NCBI GenBank assembly: GCA_015680685.1
Contig: MNCI01008330.1
Location: 258,047-322,046 of the forward strand
Source: Gnetum montanum
Lineage: Eukaryota > Streptophyta > Gnetopsida > Gnetales > Gnetaceae
DNA length: 64,000 bases
Reading direction: 5' to 3'
In this document: piece by piece, positions 48,917 through 59,049 of the stretch
Position numbering within the stretch: position 1 is the stretch's first letter
How the letters are laid out: every line of letters begins with the position of its first letter
The notes under the pieces: model-generated
Databases searched by the model: none
What the model was told of the DNA's origin: nothing
What the model saw: only the letters and a program-made list of their open reading frames with translations
Made by a program: the position numbers and the translations under genes

Positions 48917-50046
48917 CTATAAACGTCCCTGCAACCCACATAGTTTCTTGAGGTCTGTGGGAGGTGTTAACTCGACAATGGCTTTGACTTTATCAGGGTC
49001 AACTCGTATGCCAGTTTTCGATACCACAAACCCCAGCATGCGTCCGGTTTTAACTCCGAATACGCACTTCTTTGGGTTAAGCCGGAGCTCGTGCGTAGAA
49101 CATCTTTTAAGGACTAACTCCAGGTCCTCTGAATGATCTTCCGACTTCAAAGACTTCACAGCTATGTCGTCTACATAATCATTCAGCCTTCCTAGGAGGT
49201 AATCACTGAAGATGTATGTCATGGCCCGTTGGTACGTTGCTCCGGCATTTTTCAGACCAAAAGGCATCATGGTGTAACAAAAGGTGCCCCAAGGTGTCAT
49301 GAACGTCGTGGTCAGTTGATGTTCTGGGTTAATGCGAATCTAGTTATAGCCTGAAAAGCCATCCATGAAGGACAGAAGCGCATGCCCAGCTGTTGTATCC
49401 ACCAGCTGGTCGATACTTGGCAACGGGAAATTATCCTTGATCGTGGCCTTGTTCAAATCCTGGAAGTCTATGCATATGCGTATGCTCTCGGTCTTCTTCG
49501 GCACGACCACGATGTTGGAGACCCAGTCTGAGTAATCGACCGCGCGGATGAAACCAGCCTGGTATAGCTTGGTGATTTCATCACACACTGCTAGCGCGAT
49601 CTCTGGTTTGATTTTGCGTGCCTTTTGTCTAACCTCCTTAATTTGTGGGTCGAGGATGATGTTATGTTGGATCAATCTAGGATCTAATCCAGGCATATCC
49701 TCGTATGACCATGCAAAGACAGTAATGTTGTCTTGCAGGACCTGTTTTATAGCGTTGTGCGTTTTTTCGTCTAACAAAGAACTGACTTTCAGCATTTTAG
49801 TCTCACCTCTGTGCGTAACGATAGGGACCTCACTGAGGGGGTCCTCGGTTATGTCTCCAGCCTCCAGGTCTAGCGTGCGCGTTAACTATTCTGCCATTCT
49901 GGGGGCATCTCCAATGCGGCTATGGTTACGCTTTCTAAAGGGAGATTAATGTCTACTAGCGTGGGGTCAAACTGTCTAATTAATTTGCCGTATGGGCCTG
50001 TCAAAGTTAAAGGTGCTGAAACTGCGGCGTCCATTCTCCGTCTGTC
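48917..50046 (-). pseudogene. pol: Reverse transcriptase of the young Tat element
   Basis: Starts on the minus strand right after a candidate acceptor 'GGTTTTGCAG' (50056-50047). The first 55 codons (to about 49885) match the old copy, then a one-base frameshift is needed to enter the main frame. 49795-49340: 'TVFAWSYEDMPGLDP', 'FPLPSIDQLVD', 'LLSFMDGFSGY'. 49300-48917: 'MMPFGLKNAGATYQRAM', catalytic 'NDYVDDIAVKS' and 'GFVVSKTGIRVDPDK'. TAG codons at 49340-49342 and 48917-48919 replace Gln. All pieces from 49795 down to 46568 share one frame. Confidence 0.94.
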
Positions 50047-50458
50047 CTGCAAAACCGGCAAGTGCGTAAATGGTTAGGAGACAAATGACGTGATGTCGCC
50101 AAACGTGGAAGGCTGAATGAATTTTGAATATTATATAAGAGCTGTAATCAATGTAACCCGATTACGAGGCGATAAGATGTGGTAGTTTAACGTCATTCCG
50201 GACAGTAGCGCGTGCGATATCGGCCGCATTAATATCTAGATTTGCAGATTCTGTTTCAGGAAAGTTCCGCTTAATTCTGATATCTAGTCGGTGATCCTCG
50301 CGTATAGGTAGATAGTTTTTTGATGAGAACTGGTTGTTGGCTATCGTGAATTTGAATTTGCAATTGTCGCTGAGAAAAGAAAGAGTAGAGAGTTGGGGCG
50401 TGTAATCTTGCAAAGATTTGCAAGCGTTAGGCTGTGGAGAAATTCTGAAACCGTTGCA
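50047..50458 (+). promoter_or_regulatory. Putative promoter and 5' UTR of the antisense gene
   Basis: A TATA-like 'tattatataagagc' lies at 50129-50142 on the plus strand, about 320 bp before the ATG at 50459. No other gene lies in this stretch. On the minus strand the same segment is the end of the putative sense intron. Confidence 0.45.
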
Positions 50459-53400
50459 ATGGCGCCGAAGACGAAGAAGAAGAACGCGAAACTGGCCAAA
50501 ATTGATGAGATGCAAGCAACTCTGGACCGTGTTTCGAAGGCGTTGATCGATATTCGAGAGCCCGCGTCGTTGAACCGGTTAGTCATTCCTTACATACTTT
50601 CATTTCTATGGCTGCTTTTTGTGGTGTATTTTCATTTGCGTGCATGTTGATTTTGAGTTATGGACCTCGGGTCTATGCGAGGGTTTGAAAGGGTTGTGTT
50701 TATCGCCGTTGTCAGGGACAAACCTTGCGTTGTCGCAAGGGTTTGGGCGATTTGGGTCTGGTTGCGTTTTATGAGTGTTTGTTTTTTTTTTAGTCGTGCA
50801 AATGCAAATGTCGGTGTTGATGTATGCTTGGGCTCTTTTTTTTTTATACAGCATCGCGCTAAAGCCCATCCTGATTGTGCTAGACCTCATTGGGGTTTTG
50901 TGTTGGTTAAATTCAATCGTCCCCAACGTCCCTCCCCCTCACACAAGGGTGCAGGGGAAGGTCATCTGGTTCCGAAAGGGGGCGCTGGAGTTTCTGCAGT
51001 TTTTGTTGCGTAACTTCAGCATCATTATTTGGTCTAACGTGACCGGGGATGTTGCCGGTGCCATTTTGGAGCACCTATTGGCGGGGTCGTCGCAGGGGAT
51101 TCTGGCTTACCTGACAGACGGAGCCATCGAGACGGGTTATCCCGAGGACCAAGTGCTCAACGCTCGTGGTTTGCGGAGCTTACACTGGATCTGGGGCATG
51201 GCCCGTTTCAATTGTTATCATATGTATAACACGCTGTTCGTGGCTCGTCATGTGTCGACATACTTCCAGAACCCACAAGGCACGGTGTATTATGCAGGCG
51301 GGTAAGCAGATTTGGTTAACTGTATTGATATTTACTTTTCTGTTTATAATGTCTCTGTTTATAATGTCTGTTATAGATGTGAAGAGTAGGAAAAGTTGAT
51401 GTGCCAAGTATAAGTTAAAGCTTGCGTTGTATGATACAGGTTTTTCATACATGACAACCAGTTACTCGGCGATGGCGATACGTTGGCCTGGGCCGAAACG
51501 GCAATATCGGCGTTTACCGCAACTAACAACGTGTGTGCCAGTGTCATTGGGAAAATTGGCCATGAGATGCGTGAGTATCACACCCGTTACGAACGCCATT
51601 TTAAGACTTGTTAGGAACTCGGATGGCTACACGAGGACTGGACCTTAGACCCGCCTCTCACCGTCGAGGATGTGGAGAGAGAACTCCCGCCATTTCCATT
51701 ACCGTTTGGCCCTGGTAAGGCCGCTGTGTGTTCTTATGTTATACGTGTAATGATGAGTCATGGATGTTATACCATGGTGTTTCTTTTTTGACTTGCATTT
51801 TATGCCCTTCAGTTAGGGAATCCCGGGAGATTACCCTTACAATTTCCGACCGCGACGCGAGGGATGTTCTCTTTCGCTACGGGGATATCAAGGAGGCACA
51901 GCATTGGCTCGGCCATTCGGCGGCCCCAGTCGCGGTGACCAGCAAGATCCAGGCCACAGGGCTAATGCACCTGTTTTTGGCCACGACCCTTGATGTCCCC
52001 GTCAGCGAAATGATAGGCCTGGTCAACTCCTTCAGCGAGAAGGCGGATCGTTTCAGCACGTGCGTGCATAACATGCGCGTAAATTTTGACATTGACGCTC
52101 AACTCTTCTCGGACTTGTTTGGCATCCCCTCGAGTGGCCTTCCCTTGAAAGTGAAGACCACGAGGAGCGCCAGAATGGAGGAGCTTCTGCAGGAGTGGGC
52201 GAGGCTCCCTAAGGAGACCAAGGGGTTCCCTTGCGATAAATTCGAAAATGGGGCCGCCAAGACACTTTACCTCCTTTTTCGAGCCCGGACCTTCCCCAAA
52301 ACCCTCTCGCAAGCAAGGTCCTTTTCAGTGGAACAGACTCGTATCATGCGAGAGGTCTTGGAGGAGGGAGCCCGGTTTGATTGGGCAAGTCATCTTGCCA
52401 AGGGGCTGCGCAGTGAAATGGTCAAGCTTCGGGAGAAGCTTGAGTCTCGTTTCAATGTGCATCATGTCTTTTTCATAGCTTGCCTCTGGCGGTTTGCTAA
52501 GTTTCTAGTCATTCAGAGGAATGGGGTCTGGGTACAGCAAGACCGAGACCAGTTATCCAAACCATGGATTGCCCACATTCTCAGCACTACCCATGGTCAG
52601 GACCCGCCGGAGGGGATTGGGGAGTCGTTGTCTGTAACGACTAAAGGTTTGGCGGCACCCCGAGCACGAGGTCTCGACAGCGTAGGTGGGATAATGCCTA
52701 CCTACACCGGCGACGCCTCGCGGGGAAAACGTCTGGCGGAGGAAATCGTGGAACCGGTAGCTCGGCGAAAGAGGCTCCGCCTAGCTGAAGCCCCTGGGGG
52801 CGATGCAAGCCGTTCTATTGGGATCAAGGTGCAGCGGAATAAGCCTCCGCTTGGTAAGTGTGAAAGATTTGTATACGCAAGGCTTTACTTAGATGATTTT
52901 GGAACTATTTGCTAACATATGGTGTAAACAGCAAAAAGGTCAGGGCAATTGACCCCTGAGACAGGGGCGATGGTACTAAGTCGTGGTGAGGGGGCTTCAA
53001 TTTTGGAAGAAGAGGCCTCAGGTGTTAATACGAGCCACGTGGAGGTTCCAGTGCGGGAGGCGGCCCCAGCTGTTAGCGGAAGTTGCGTACAAACTGGGGT
53101 GCGTGAGGAGGCCCCAGCTACTGGAACCAGTGACGCGCAGACTCCAGTGCGTGAAAAGGCAACAAATAGGAAAGATGATGAAATTTCCACTGCCGCCAGA
53201 AGAGGTAATGAATGCGTTAGCGTGTTTTGAAAAATATGTTGATGGAGGGAATGTCTAACCGAATTACGCTATAGGGGAAGAAGATATCTCAACGTTTGCT
53301 GCTGTTAGCAAAATGTGGAGGGACTTCCCCGATAAATTTGCCTTCATGGAAGGCGTCGTCAGCGACATGATCGAGCGTCTGGAACGCATTGAACCTGCCA

Positions 53401-54623
53401 CTGGTAAGTTAACGAAGGTATGGCATAATGTCTTGATAATGTGGCATCCATACTGATGCTTGTTTTCTGTCAAGAGCTCACCTCCGATGGGATCCCGCGG
53501 AGCTCATTGATCTGGGCACAGCGGAGCCCCCACCTAATGGGGCAGTCGTGCCATGCCACATTTATGAGGAAATGCGTAAATGTGCGTTACGCTCGACACG
53601 CTTCGCATGGGAAAGTAGAAACGTGAATGAAAACCTATGGAAGAAGTTGCAGAGGTCGGAGGAGAAGATTGAAGCCTTGACCAAGGAGGTCGAGGATTTG
53701 AGGGCGCGGTACGAGTTCCTAGAAGCGCGTATGACAGGGGACAAAGACTGGCATGCTGCTATCATTGATCACTCCCGTTATTGGACCGCGATCAAGAACA
53801 ATGTACAGACCAGCCAGGCATTAATAGAGCAGAGGATGCAAATTGAACTGCTAGCCCAGAAAAGTCAGGACTGGAGGGACTATTGCGCCAGCGTACAGGA
53901 ATGGGGGCAGACGGAGAAAGACCATAAGCATGTATATAAAAGGCAAAGCGCTGCCTATAAACAGCGTTACCGTGAGTCTGCCGTTAAAGCTCGATCCTTG
54001 GAGGTTTTTGTGGACACCATCGGAGCGTCCGAAGCGTTCAAGAAGTTCGAAGAGTAGGTGACCGTAACTGCATCCCCAGAGAGAGCGATGGTTTTCCCTG
54101 GGAATCAGGCTTCGATCCCTACTTTCTTCCCACATCCACCCTCCTGGAGTAGCATGGAGAAAGGGAAGGTGAAAGCTGGGGCGGCTTCGGGCGAAGATGT
54201 GTGGCCAGACCTGACAGAGGACGAGATCATGCAGCGTTTGTGGGCTGGTTTGGACAAGCTTCCCTTTGCTGCGGAAGCTGGGCCGTCGCGAGTAAGTTTA
54301 CGCATGGCTTAGTCGGTCGAAAAATTTTCTCTAGCTAGCATCGTTCATTCTAATTTTGTGTTATTTGGTTTCAGGTACCAGAAGGAGGTAGAGAGAGTAT
54401 GCCAGCTGAAGGGCTGGGAAAGGAAACAGTGGAAGCAGAGGTGGAACTAAACGATGAAGAGCGTCTTCCTGTGGAGCTTGTATCAGAGCGAGAGCCTCAT
54501 GAAGAGGTAATCTTTCATGAAGGGATAATTCCCAGAAACGATGGCCCACTGGAGGACGACCTTTTGGGGCTGGATTCTGAGTTAAAAGATACCGGTGACA
54601 GTGGCAGTAGGGAGAATGCGTAA
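50459..54623 (+). CDS. Eight-exon antisense passenger gene: FCP1/NIF-like (HAD) domain plus helical and coiled-coil region, two in-frame TAGs
   Basis: Exons: 50459-50577, 50852-51301, 51440-51714, 51813-52853, 52932-53204, 53275-53403, 53477-54291, 54375-54623. All introns are GT...AG; joined length is 3351 bp (1116 codons plus stop). TAG codons at 51612-51614 (codon 248) and 54055-54057 (codon 956) fit Gln-to-stop changes. Residues about 44-235 resemble plant FCP1/NIF-type phosphatases: 'LIVLDLIGVL' (motif I), 'IIIWSN' (motif II), 'YHMYNTLFVA' where the family has a DD pair, and 'DNQLLGDGDTLAWAE'. The second motif-I Asp and the DD pair are missing, so catalysis is unlikely. Residues 282-590: helical, unrecognised. 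'RRKRLR' near 600 may be a nuclear signal. Exon 5 has short repeats; exon 7 a coiled coil. Function unknown. The type is CDS because splicing and frame are coherent. Confidence 0.85.
50852..51640 (+). other. FCP1/NIF-like phosphatase domain (probably inactive), exons 2-3 of the antisense gene
   Basis: Matches the block order of plant FCP1-homology proteins: hydrophobic strand with D-L-x-G, F-x-K/R-x-x-x-x-x-F-L-x-F, I-W-S, a Y-N-x-x-N-T-L-like block, N-P-x-x-T, and an acidic D-N-x-L-G-x-G-x-D-L segment. Motif I reads DLIG here and ELMG in the old copy; the DD of motif IV reads VA here and IM in the old copy. Loss of the acidic residues in both copies suggests it was inactive before they diverged. 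Fold assignment is from pattern memory, without a search. Confidence 0.65.
52932..53204 (+). repeat. Short peptide repeats in exon 5 of the antisense gene
   Basis: Three units of about 20 residues beginning 'PVREAAPAVSG', 'GVREEAPATGT' and 'PVREKA'. At DNA level 'gtgcgtgaggaggccccagc' and relatives recur at about 53050, 53098 and 53147. The exon is 42 bp shorter in the old copy (3445-3215), consistent with repeat-number change. Confidence 0.75.
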
Positions 54624-55263
54624 TTATGATTTACGCAAAGTTTTGTTAATGTTGAGTGTAGTGTTATTATGCGAATGACTGGAGAAACATGTTATAAAAC
54701 CTGGTGGATGCGTTGGATATTCAATTACATATGTTTTTTTTTTGTTTCGTCTATGGAGTATGCGTATAACTATTGAAAAGTTCGACTAAGTAAAATCATA
54801 GCGCGTAATTCCTAGTTTTAGGGTCATTGTGGGCCGGAAGCGTAAAGTAAAGAAAGCGTAAATGGTGTTTGTCGATAACTCTGGATAACTAGTTTAAGGC
54901 CATTGCGGGCCGCTGCGAACTTGCGTAAACTGGCTATTAGTTTAAGGCTGTTGCGGGCCACTGCGAGTTTGCGTAAATTAGCTACTAGTTTAAGGTCATT
55001 GCGGGCCACTGCGAATTTGCGTAAATTAGCTACTAGTTTAAGGCCATTGCAAGCCACTGCGAATCTGCGTAAATGTAATCCTGGATAAATGCGTAAAGAA
55101 ATGAACATGGCTAACATGAGTACGATAAAACACGCAAGAAAATGCCAAGCGTAAGCACAGAAAGCGGATATAGCGTAAAAGTATATTGAAACAAACAAAA
55201 GAAGCTACCAAACGGGGACTGCTAACTTAAAAATGAATAGTGCTATACGCAGAAGACCATTGT
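54624..55263. other. Spacer between antisense gene and protease, with tandem repeats
   Basis: Contains the 48-bp array at 54812-55080 and otherwise no ORF. The 3' UTR and polyadenylation site of the antisense gene and the putative sense donor site should lie here; neither was fixed. Confidence 0.45.
54812..55080. repeat. 48-bp tandem repeat
   Basis: Four full units plus one diverged unit of 'tagtttaaggccattgcggg' followed by 'ccactgcgaatttgcgtaaa'. The old copy has degenerate relatives at 1500-1760. Each unit contains GCGTAA. Confidence 0.9.
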
Positions 55264-56109
55264 TCAGCCGTCGATACGCAATTGTTTCTTAATGGCCTTC
55301 ACGTTGAGCACTGCGTAAGGGCGAGGAGGTTTGGGGTTTGACTCCTCTACGCTGTCGTCCGGAAATGGCAGGTCGGCCCAGGCTAGACCATTGTCCGTGT
55401 TGTCATTTTGTTCAGGGACTTGGAGATGGGACTGATCGTCAATCGTTTCGATCTCCGAACCTCGTTCTTCTTCGATGTTGTTAACGGTCCTGAGGGTGAC
55501 CTCGTCGCCGCGTATAACAACCTCCCTGCCAGCGTAGGGCAGGTGTATCTCTTGATGTATCGGCGACGAGACCGCCCTCAACTGGGCTAACCACGACCTC
55601 TCTAAGATTAAGTTGAAGCCGGGCATCGCCTCGACGACCAAGAACGTGGCTTCCGTTGGGAATTGATTCCCCGCCACAAACTCAATACGCACCGTCCCCT
55701 TGACTTGAACCCGTGCTTCGTTGAATGATTTCACGCAAGCTGTTGTCGTGGGAGTAATCTGGTCGACCAATCCCAACCTATCCACGATGGAATAGGGGAC
55801 GACGTTGGCAGTTGCACCATCATCCACATGCACCCTCCGGATCCAGTACTGGCCGACCCGAATGGTGATGAACATGGGCTCAGTCGTTACTTGACCTTTC
55901 TCCGGATCATCTTTAATAGACTCGTCCAGGAAGGTCAAGGAGGTAGGCTTGGGTGGCTCAGCGTCAGAAGGAAACATGATAGCGTGTATCGCTTCCTCTT
56001 CCGTCGGCAGGCTGGCATCCACTGATATGGACGTCAACATGCGTACCATAGCCTCACGATGTTCTCGAGAAGTCATCAGCAGGTCGTACAAGCTCAGCGT
56101 CATGTTCTT
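55264..56109 (-). CDS. pro: Aspartic protease of the young Tat element
   Basis: Open from just after the gag stop to TGA at 55264-55266, in frame with gag. The active site reads 'VHVDDGATANVVP' (D-D-G-A). Also 'EPMFITIRVGQYWI' and 'NLILERSWLAQLRAV', where the usual flap/G-R-P-W block has Glu for Gly. An acidic, Pro-rich tail ends 'VKAIKKQLRIDG'. No RT follows directly: 5.2 kb with the antisense gene intervenes. Likely made as a readthrough product with gag, and joined to RT only if the transcript is spliced. Confidence 0.9.
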   Translation of the reverse strand, partial: KNMTLSLYDLLMTSREHREAMVRMLTSISVDASLPTEEEAIHAIMFPSDAEPPKPTSLTFLDESIKDDPEKGQVTTEPMFITIRVGQYWIRRVHVDDGATANVVPYSIVDRLGLVDQITPTTTACVKSFNEARVQVKGTVRIEFVAGNQFPTEATFLVVEAMPGFNLILERSWLAQLRAVSSPIHQEIHLPYAGREVVIRGDEVTLRTVNNIEEERGSEIETIDDQSHLQVPEQNDNTDNGLAWADLPFPDDSVEESNPKPPRPYAVLNVKAIKKQLRIDG

Positions 56110-59049
56110 TTACTTAAGTGCTTGTTTGACCTGTGTGAACGCACCGAGGAGGTCCTTCTCTCGGCAGGGTTGTTTATCTCCCTTATCCTCCTCCATTTGG
56201 CCCAAGAGACGGATCTCTCGAGGTGGAGCGATGTCAGTGGGAGGGTTGTTCCTTTTTCTGCCAAGAGAAGGTGGCTGCGTTTCTGTACCCTTAGCCTGTT
56301 TTTGAGGCATAGACATAGGTACAGAGGCCAGGGGCCTAGGCTTAGGGAAGCCAAGCGTAGGATGGTTTTTTGTTGCGTCAACTGCGATGTTCTCCTCCTT
56401 TCGCTTGGGAGGCGATGGCTGGTGGTCCTGACTAGAGGTCTGCCCCTGCGTGAGAGGGGCAGCCCGTGGTTGTGGCGCCCTAATAATGAAGGGCGCTCTC
56501 AGCATGGGCGCAGATAGACCCATGGCCTGGGTACTGTCGCGTGACTGAGGGTGCACTTGGGAAGGTGCCCGGATGATAAAAGGTGGCCGTGAGGCCCCAC
56601 TGGCTGCCGAAGAAGTAGTTGACCCCCTTGGTGAGCTGGCAGGCACGCGAAAAACGAAAGGTTGTTTTGGCGGTGCCTTACGCTCACCGTCCGTACTCAC
56701 TACATTAATTGTATAAGGATCGTGATTTGTGTTCAACGGATCCTTGTACACGTGCAGTGTTTGGTTTTCCGGACGCGTAGGATTACTGCTGTCTAGTTTT
56801 AGATGACCTTCGTCGATCATGCATTGAATGTCGTCCTTCAACGCCCAGCAGTAATCCGTGTCGTGACCACACATCTGGTGGTAGTCACAGAAACGATCCA
56901 GCCTGAAAGATCTCGGAACTGCTGGCTCATTAGGCAGGGCTAAAGAAGGGTCCTTCAGCAGCTCACAGTGACGTCTGTGATGCTTCAGGGCCTCCTCGGA
57001 CACCTTCTTAGTTTGAATGTTTCCTGTTGCTAACAGTTGTTTCAGCATTTCGGAATGTTTCACGGGTAAAGCCGCATATTTTGAATGATCTTTAAGCTCA
57101 AAATTTGGCTTTGGCTGGAGGGCTTGTTCAGGGGCAGCTGCGGTTTGGCTGGTGCCGGCACCAGCTGTGGCCTCAGGGGGCGCTGTTGTGGGCGCCTTCT
57201 TGTTCTTGTTTTTCGCGTTTTCAGTCATCGCAGCTACTGTCGTTGTCGCTGCCTTGCCTTTGTCCTTGGCTTTGTTGTGTGCATTTTTGTAGGCGGCATA
57301 TGCCGAGTCTTTGTTGGCCTCCACAGCATCTTGGATACTTCGGACCTGTGCGAAGGCCTGACGTATATCGCCGGGGGAAAGGTAATACAGCTTAGACTTA
57401 ATAAAGTCGTTGACTGCTCCGTTGAATATAGCCAGCAGATGGGAGTCTGCAATTGGGTCACGGATCTCATTCAAGGTGGCATTCCAACGCTGTATAAACT
57501 TTTGGACTGGCTCGAGCGAGTCTTGTTTCACCCCCATAAGCTGTTCCAACGTGACTTCCGGCTTCATGTTGTATTTGAATCGGGTCACAAATTGAGTCAG
57601 CAGCTCTTCCAAGGTTGAAATGGAAGAGCGTGGGAGGGCTCTATACCAGTCTAAAGCCTTCCCCGTCAATGACATCGCGAAGACTCAAATTAAAGTGTGC
57701 GGCCACTGTTGTAACAACAAAGATTCATACCTGAAGGTGGCTAGATGGGTGTTGGGATCCCCCTCTCCATTATACTTGGTAAAATGGGGGAGGGACATCC
57801 CTGGTGGAAACGACAGCATGGGGACCGCTGGATTGATCGGATCATCCTGATAAAAGTCCATGATCTGAATGGTATCAGATCCAGCGGTCTTGAGGCGTCG
57901 CACCTCCTCAGTAAGCGTCTGGATAAGCTGGAACGCTTGGTCTAGACCTGTTAAGGGAGGTGTCTGTGCAGCAGGGACAGGAGGTTAGACTGGGAGGGCA
58001 GCCCTAGGAAACGGAAATGCTGGGTATGGTTGGCTAGCCGCTGGTGAAGCAGGAATTCCTGCCGGCTAGGGAGCCTGCGAGGACCACCATCCCCCTGTTT
58101 GAGACAAAGGATTAACTCCTGCCTGCTGGATAGGATAACGATAAGTATATTGAGGAAACACCTGCGAAGATTGTGCCGCAGGTGCGACCGAGGGCTGTGC
58201 ACCATACACCGCAGACGGGTGATGTTGCATAGCTGGGTTGATCCATTGACCTGTTGCAGCATATTGCATAAAGGTCTGCTGTGGTACGGTTATAGTATTT
58301 TGCTGAGTCGGCGGGGGCAGGAACCTTTGCGCTGAGCGAGTTGTTGGTACAGTGTGAGCCTGTACCTGAGGGATGAACTGGGGCATGACGGTTGCCGGGA
58401 TCACCGTCGGAATGCTAATTACGTGGTGGGACGGACCCACCCCTGCGTTATGGTGCGGTTGTTGTGCTTGCAACCCGGACGGCTGCGCATTGGCCAGCGG
58501 AAAGCCAGGGATTTGTGCCTGCGCGGTTGCGGCTGGGTCAAGAGAGGCTGCCTCTCCGTCAAAAGGGAACAACGGATTTTCTTGCGTGTGGGGCGTCAGA
58601 GTATGGAACGAGTGTCCCGACAGGGCCGCGAATTCGTCCTCTGCCTCTTCCTCATGCTGGGGTTCCACCACAGGTTGTGAAGTCTGGCCTGTGGCCATGA
58701 CCAACTGTGCCATAATTTCATGTTGGTGCTCGGTCAAGGGGATTATGTCATAGGCCATTGGCTTAAAATCATAACCCCCTCGATGGAGCGCTTCAAATTT
58801 TCGCTTTGCCTCCCGCTCGGCTCGGCTGAGAGCCAGCTTCGCGTGGATCCTAACGCATATGAAATTGTATTCTTCAGGGGTTATGAACATAAAGATAGGC
58901 TCTTTCCCCTGAAGCCTCAATGATCGGCGCAATAGTCCCTGAGGTCCCGTCGCACCAGGAGCTGGTCCTGTGGCTACCGTAGGATTCACAGGCGCAACGC
59001 CCAGATCGGCAGTGACCATGGCAGTTGTGTTTGAGTAAAAAGAATCCAT
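56110..59049 (-). pseudogene. gag: Gag of the young Tat element (three premature stops)
   Basis: One frame of 980 codons from ATG at 59049 to TAA at 56110-56112, broken by TAG 58066-58068, TAA 57985-57987 and TGA 57685-57687, all fitting C-to-T change. N-terminal part Pro/Gln-rich. Capsid-like core about 57900-57300: 'PHFTKYNGEGDPNTHLATF', 'LTGKALDWYRALP', 'LLTQFVTRF', 'LEQLMGVKQ...ESVQKFIQRW'-type blocks. Zinc finger near 56895-56850: 'FCDYHQMCGHDTDYCWALK' (C-x2-H-x4-H-x4-C, Tat type). The tail is rich in Pro, Arg and Ser. Confidence 0.93.

Noticed and set aside
53441-53626. Exon 7 of the antisense gene starting at 53475 in the frame of the 53441 ORF
   Set aside because: That frame hits a stop at once. 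Using the AG two bases later (exon from 53477) restores the frame that matches the old copy.
54824-55198. Minus-strand ORF with repeated 'ARNGLKLV' units
   Set aside because: It is the 48-bp tandem repeat read in frame (48 is divisible by 3), not a selected protein.
56949-58753. Several long plus-strand ORFs opposite gag (for example 57085-57618 and 58354-58753)
   Set aside because: Shadows of the gag frame; no splice logic and no counterpart visible elsewhere.
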